A DNA stretch of 6,140 nt, from assembly GCA_003483675.1 (NCBI GenBank), contig DMYK01000178.1, positions 1 to 6,140 of the forward strand, in the 5' to 3' direction. Of this stretch, positions 5,134 to 6,140 are shown one piece after another; the stretch's first letter is position 1, and each line of letters opens with the position of its first letter. The stretch is from Microcoleaceae cyanobacterium UBA11344 (GTDB lineage Bacteria; Cyanobacteriota; Cyanobacteriia; Cyanobacteriales; Microcoleaceae). The notes below the pieces were generated by a model, which was not told the origin of the DNA, ran no database searches, and saw only the letters and a list, made by a program, of their open reading frames with translations. A program made the translations under genes and the position numbers.

Positions 5134-5168
5134 AGTCAGGAATCAGGAGTCAGAGGGAAGAGAGAAGA
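5134..5168 (+). repeat. Heptamer tandem array grading from AGTCAGG to GGGAAGA units
   Basis: Consecutive 7-mers AGTCAGG, AATCAGG, AGTCAGA, GGGAAGA and GAGAAGA keep a strict 7-bp register while the unit sequence shifts. The first three are related to the TCAGCAG/TCATTAG units at 2989-3016, the last two to the purine units at 5041-5075. Confidence 0.5.
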
Positions 5169-5268
5169 GGGCTGCCTTCGCTAGAAAGCAGAGGGTTGTC
5201 GATCGACTTTTCTGGTCGCTAAAAGCCTCAAACCCTTACTAGACAAGTAAAAACTAGATTTTCGGTAC

Positions 5269-5300
5269 AAAAGGAACCGCCCGAACAATAGTCCGGGCGG
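5269..5300 (-). terminator. Intrinsic terminator of Yfr1 (and possible guaB3 read-through)
   Basis: A perfect 7-bp GC-only stem, CCGCCCG/CGGGCGG (5294-5300 with 5277-5283), a 10-nt loop and a T-rich tail TTCCTTTT on the minus strand. On the plus strand no T-run follows, so it works toward trxA only. It should separate trxA transcription from guaB3 and Yfr1. Confidence 0.8.
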
Positions 5301-5341
5301 AGTGTGGTGTGAGGAGTGAACGGAAACTTGTGTCTCCGCTT
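5269..5341 (-). ncRNA. yfr1: Yfr1 small regulatory RNA
   Basis: The minus strand carries the exact Yfr1 core ACTCCTCACAC (5307-5317), left single-stranded between two hairpins. The 5' hairpin is CGGAGAC-ACAA-GTTTCCG (5338 to 5321, one G-U pair). The 3' hairpin is CCGCCCG (5300-5294), a 10-nt loop, then CGGGCGG (5283-5277) followed by TTCCTTTT. This layout and the position between guaB and trxA match what is known of Yfr1, a cyanobacterial trans-acting RNA of about 55-70 nt that pairs through the CU-rich core with mRNAs; porin mRNAs are targets in Prochlorococcus. A weak -10-like CACAAT (5347-5352) would start the RNA near 5340, giving about 70 nt; the 5' end is approximate. The core motif plus both flanking structures plus context make this a strong call. 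Confidence 0.92.
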
Positions 5342-5444
5342 ACTCTATTGTGACATCTCCTTCTCGATAATTCCACAACGTTATGTAAACTTCGAGACTA
5401 TTTAACAATTTTTGTCAAGGATCCCTGGAACCTTTTAGGTAAAT

Positions 5445-6140
5445 CTACTTGCCCATGCCCAACTGCTGAGCTTTTTGATAGACTTTACCCTCCGTCAGCA
5501 GAGAAGGAGCAATCACCACTTCCACTTGCTGCATCTCCTTAAGATCCTTAGCACCCAGCGTGCCCATGCTCGTTTTCAGAGCTCCGAGCAAATTGTGAGT
5601 ACCGTCGTCTAGCAGCGCGGGCCCCCGGAGAATCTGCTCCAAAGTACCGGTTGTCCCCACGCGAATCCGAGTGCCGCGAGGCAAAACCGGGCTAGGAGTC
5701 GCCATTCCCCAGTGGAACCCGAGGCCGGGGGCTTCTGTCGCCCTGGCGAAGGGCGAACCAATCATCACCCCATCAGCGCCACAGGCAATGCACTTACAGA
5801 TATCGCCACCAGTAATTAAACCGCCGTCAGCAATCACCGACACGTATTTGCCAGTTTCGCGATAGTATTCGTCCCGCGCTGCGGCACAGTCTGCTACCGC
5901 TGTCGCTTGGGGAACGCCGACACCCAACACGCCGCGGGATGTGCAAGCAGCCCCCGGCCCGATGCCCACGAGGATGCCATCCGCGCCAGTTTTCATTAAA
6001 TTCAAGGCGACTTCGTAGGTGACGCAGTTGCCCAAAATTACTGGTATCGGCATCTCTTGACAAAATTGGGTTAAGTCTAGAGACGTTACCGATTCTGGAG
6101 AAAGGAAAGCAGTTGAGACTACAGTTGCTTGCACAAAAAA
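5445..6140 (-). CDS. guaB3: GuaB3-type IMP dehydrogenase, N-terminus outside window
   Basis: IMP dehydrogenases oxidise IMP to XMP with NAD+ in guanine nucleotide synthesis. The visible 231 residues are the C-terminal part of the barrel. The catalytic loop [12 protein letters not shown] contains the nucleophilic Cys (codon 5943-5945). [20 protein letters not shown] and [12 protein letters not shown] are the phosphate-binding segments. The end, [14 protein letters not shown], fits the cyanobacterial GuaB3 family of about 387 residues. The frame continues unbroken to the right edge (TTT TTT, reading [11 protein letters not shown] as in homologues), so the GTG at 6132-6134 is internal and roughly 155 residues lie outside. 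No Bateman (CBS) domain is expected in this subfamily; the missing half cannot be checked here. Stop TAG at 5445-5447. Yfr1 starts about 100 nt downstream. Confidence 0.93.
   Translation of the reverse strand, partial: FFVQATVVSTAFLSPESVTSLDLTQFCQEMPIPVILGNCVTYEVALNLMKTGADGILVGIGPGAACTSRGVLGVGVPQATAVADCAAARDEYYRETGKYVSVIADGGLITGGDICKCIACGADGVMIGSPFARATEAPGLGFHWGMATPSPVLPRGTRIRVGTTGTLEQILRGPALLDDGTHNLLGALKTSMGTLGAKDLKEMQQVEVVIAPSLLTEGKVYQKAQQLGMGK

Larger units (their letters stand above)
4962..5268. other. Spacer between trxA and Yfr1
   Basis: No real gene is seen. From trxA outward: leader, candidate promoter and nested palindromes (4962-5032); purine heptamer array (5041-5075); the 13-nt palindrome CACTCTGAGAGTG (5077-5089); a second heptamer array (5134-5168); and a segment with the palindrome GTCGATCGAC (5198-5207), AGGGTT/AACCCT inverted ends (5192-5197 and 5231-5236) and TTACT/AGTAA (5236-5250). 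The last segment may be a decayed interspersed repeat: its CTCAAACCCT (5227-5236) also occurs at 1262-1271 in the MITE-like element. Confidence 0.5.

Noticed and set aside
2989..5168. CRISPR array
   Set aside because: The tandem repeats are contiguous 7-mers without spacers, and no cas genes are present.
5015..5242. Plus-strand 75-codon open frame upstream of trxA
   Set aside because: Its Lys/Arg/Glu-rich product is the translation of purine heptamer arrays, and it begins inside the trxA promoter region.
5390..5418. TTGACA (5413-5418) as the -35 of Yfr1
   Set aside because: No acceptable -10 lies 16-19 nt downstream, and a start there would be about 50 nt before the 5' hairpin of the RNA.
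5445..6134. A complete 229-residue IMP dehydrogenase starting at GTG 6134
   Set aside because: The frame stays open to the window edge, and [11 protein letters not shown] is an internal segment of the family, so the gene is cut by the window rather than short.

Overview
The window looks like chromosomal DNA of a cyanobacterium, most likely a filamentous Oscillatoriales/Microcoleus-type species. Evidence: at least seven exact HIP1 octamers (GCGATCGC at 241, 1839, 2029, 2180, 2717, 3682 and 3987), heptanucleotide tandem repeats between genes, a GuaB3-type IMP dehydrogenase, a cyanobacterial bd oxidase subunit, and the cyanobacterial small RNA Yfr1. Assignment below phylum is inference.

Every supported gene lies on the minus strand, so transcription runs right to left. 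From the right edge: a guaB3 gene cut by the window (5445-6140); a small RNA that matches Yfr1 (about 5269-5341) with its own terminator hairpin; a promoter region rich in palindromes and heptamer repeats; trxA, an m-type-like thioredoxin (4638-4961); a hairpin/T-run terminator that overlaps a possible very small ORF (4507-4593); and a LOG-family nucleotide-processing protein (3378-4445). The order guaB - Yfr1 - trxA is, as I recall, the classical Yfr1 neighbourhood in many cyanobacteria.

A repeat-rich gap (2983-3377) separates this from a two-gene unit that overlaps by 26 bp: a 401-residue membrane protein (1777-2982) that fuses a DsbD_2/SafE-like transmembrane domain (GHCAGMCGP and IPCG motifs) to an MsrQ/YedZ-like heme b domain, followed by a 157-residue exported protein with a CxC motif (1329-1802). 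After another repeat-filled gap (930-1328), which includes an 89-bp MITE-like element with perfect 11-bp inverted ends, comes cydA, cytochrome bd oxidase subunit I (1-929, cut by the left edge; cydB would be expected beyond it).

Functionally the right half combines purine nucleotide metabolism (GuaB3, LOG), thiol redox (thioredoxin) and a regulatory RNA. The left half looks like membrane redox chemistry: a thiol/heme membrane fusion, an exported metal- or thiol-binding candidate, and a terminal quinol oxidase. The functional link in the left half is a hypothesis from gene order and motifs. The least familiar items are the fusion gene with its exported partner and the possible small ORF after trxA; Yfr1 is known but is easily missed by protein-based annotation.
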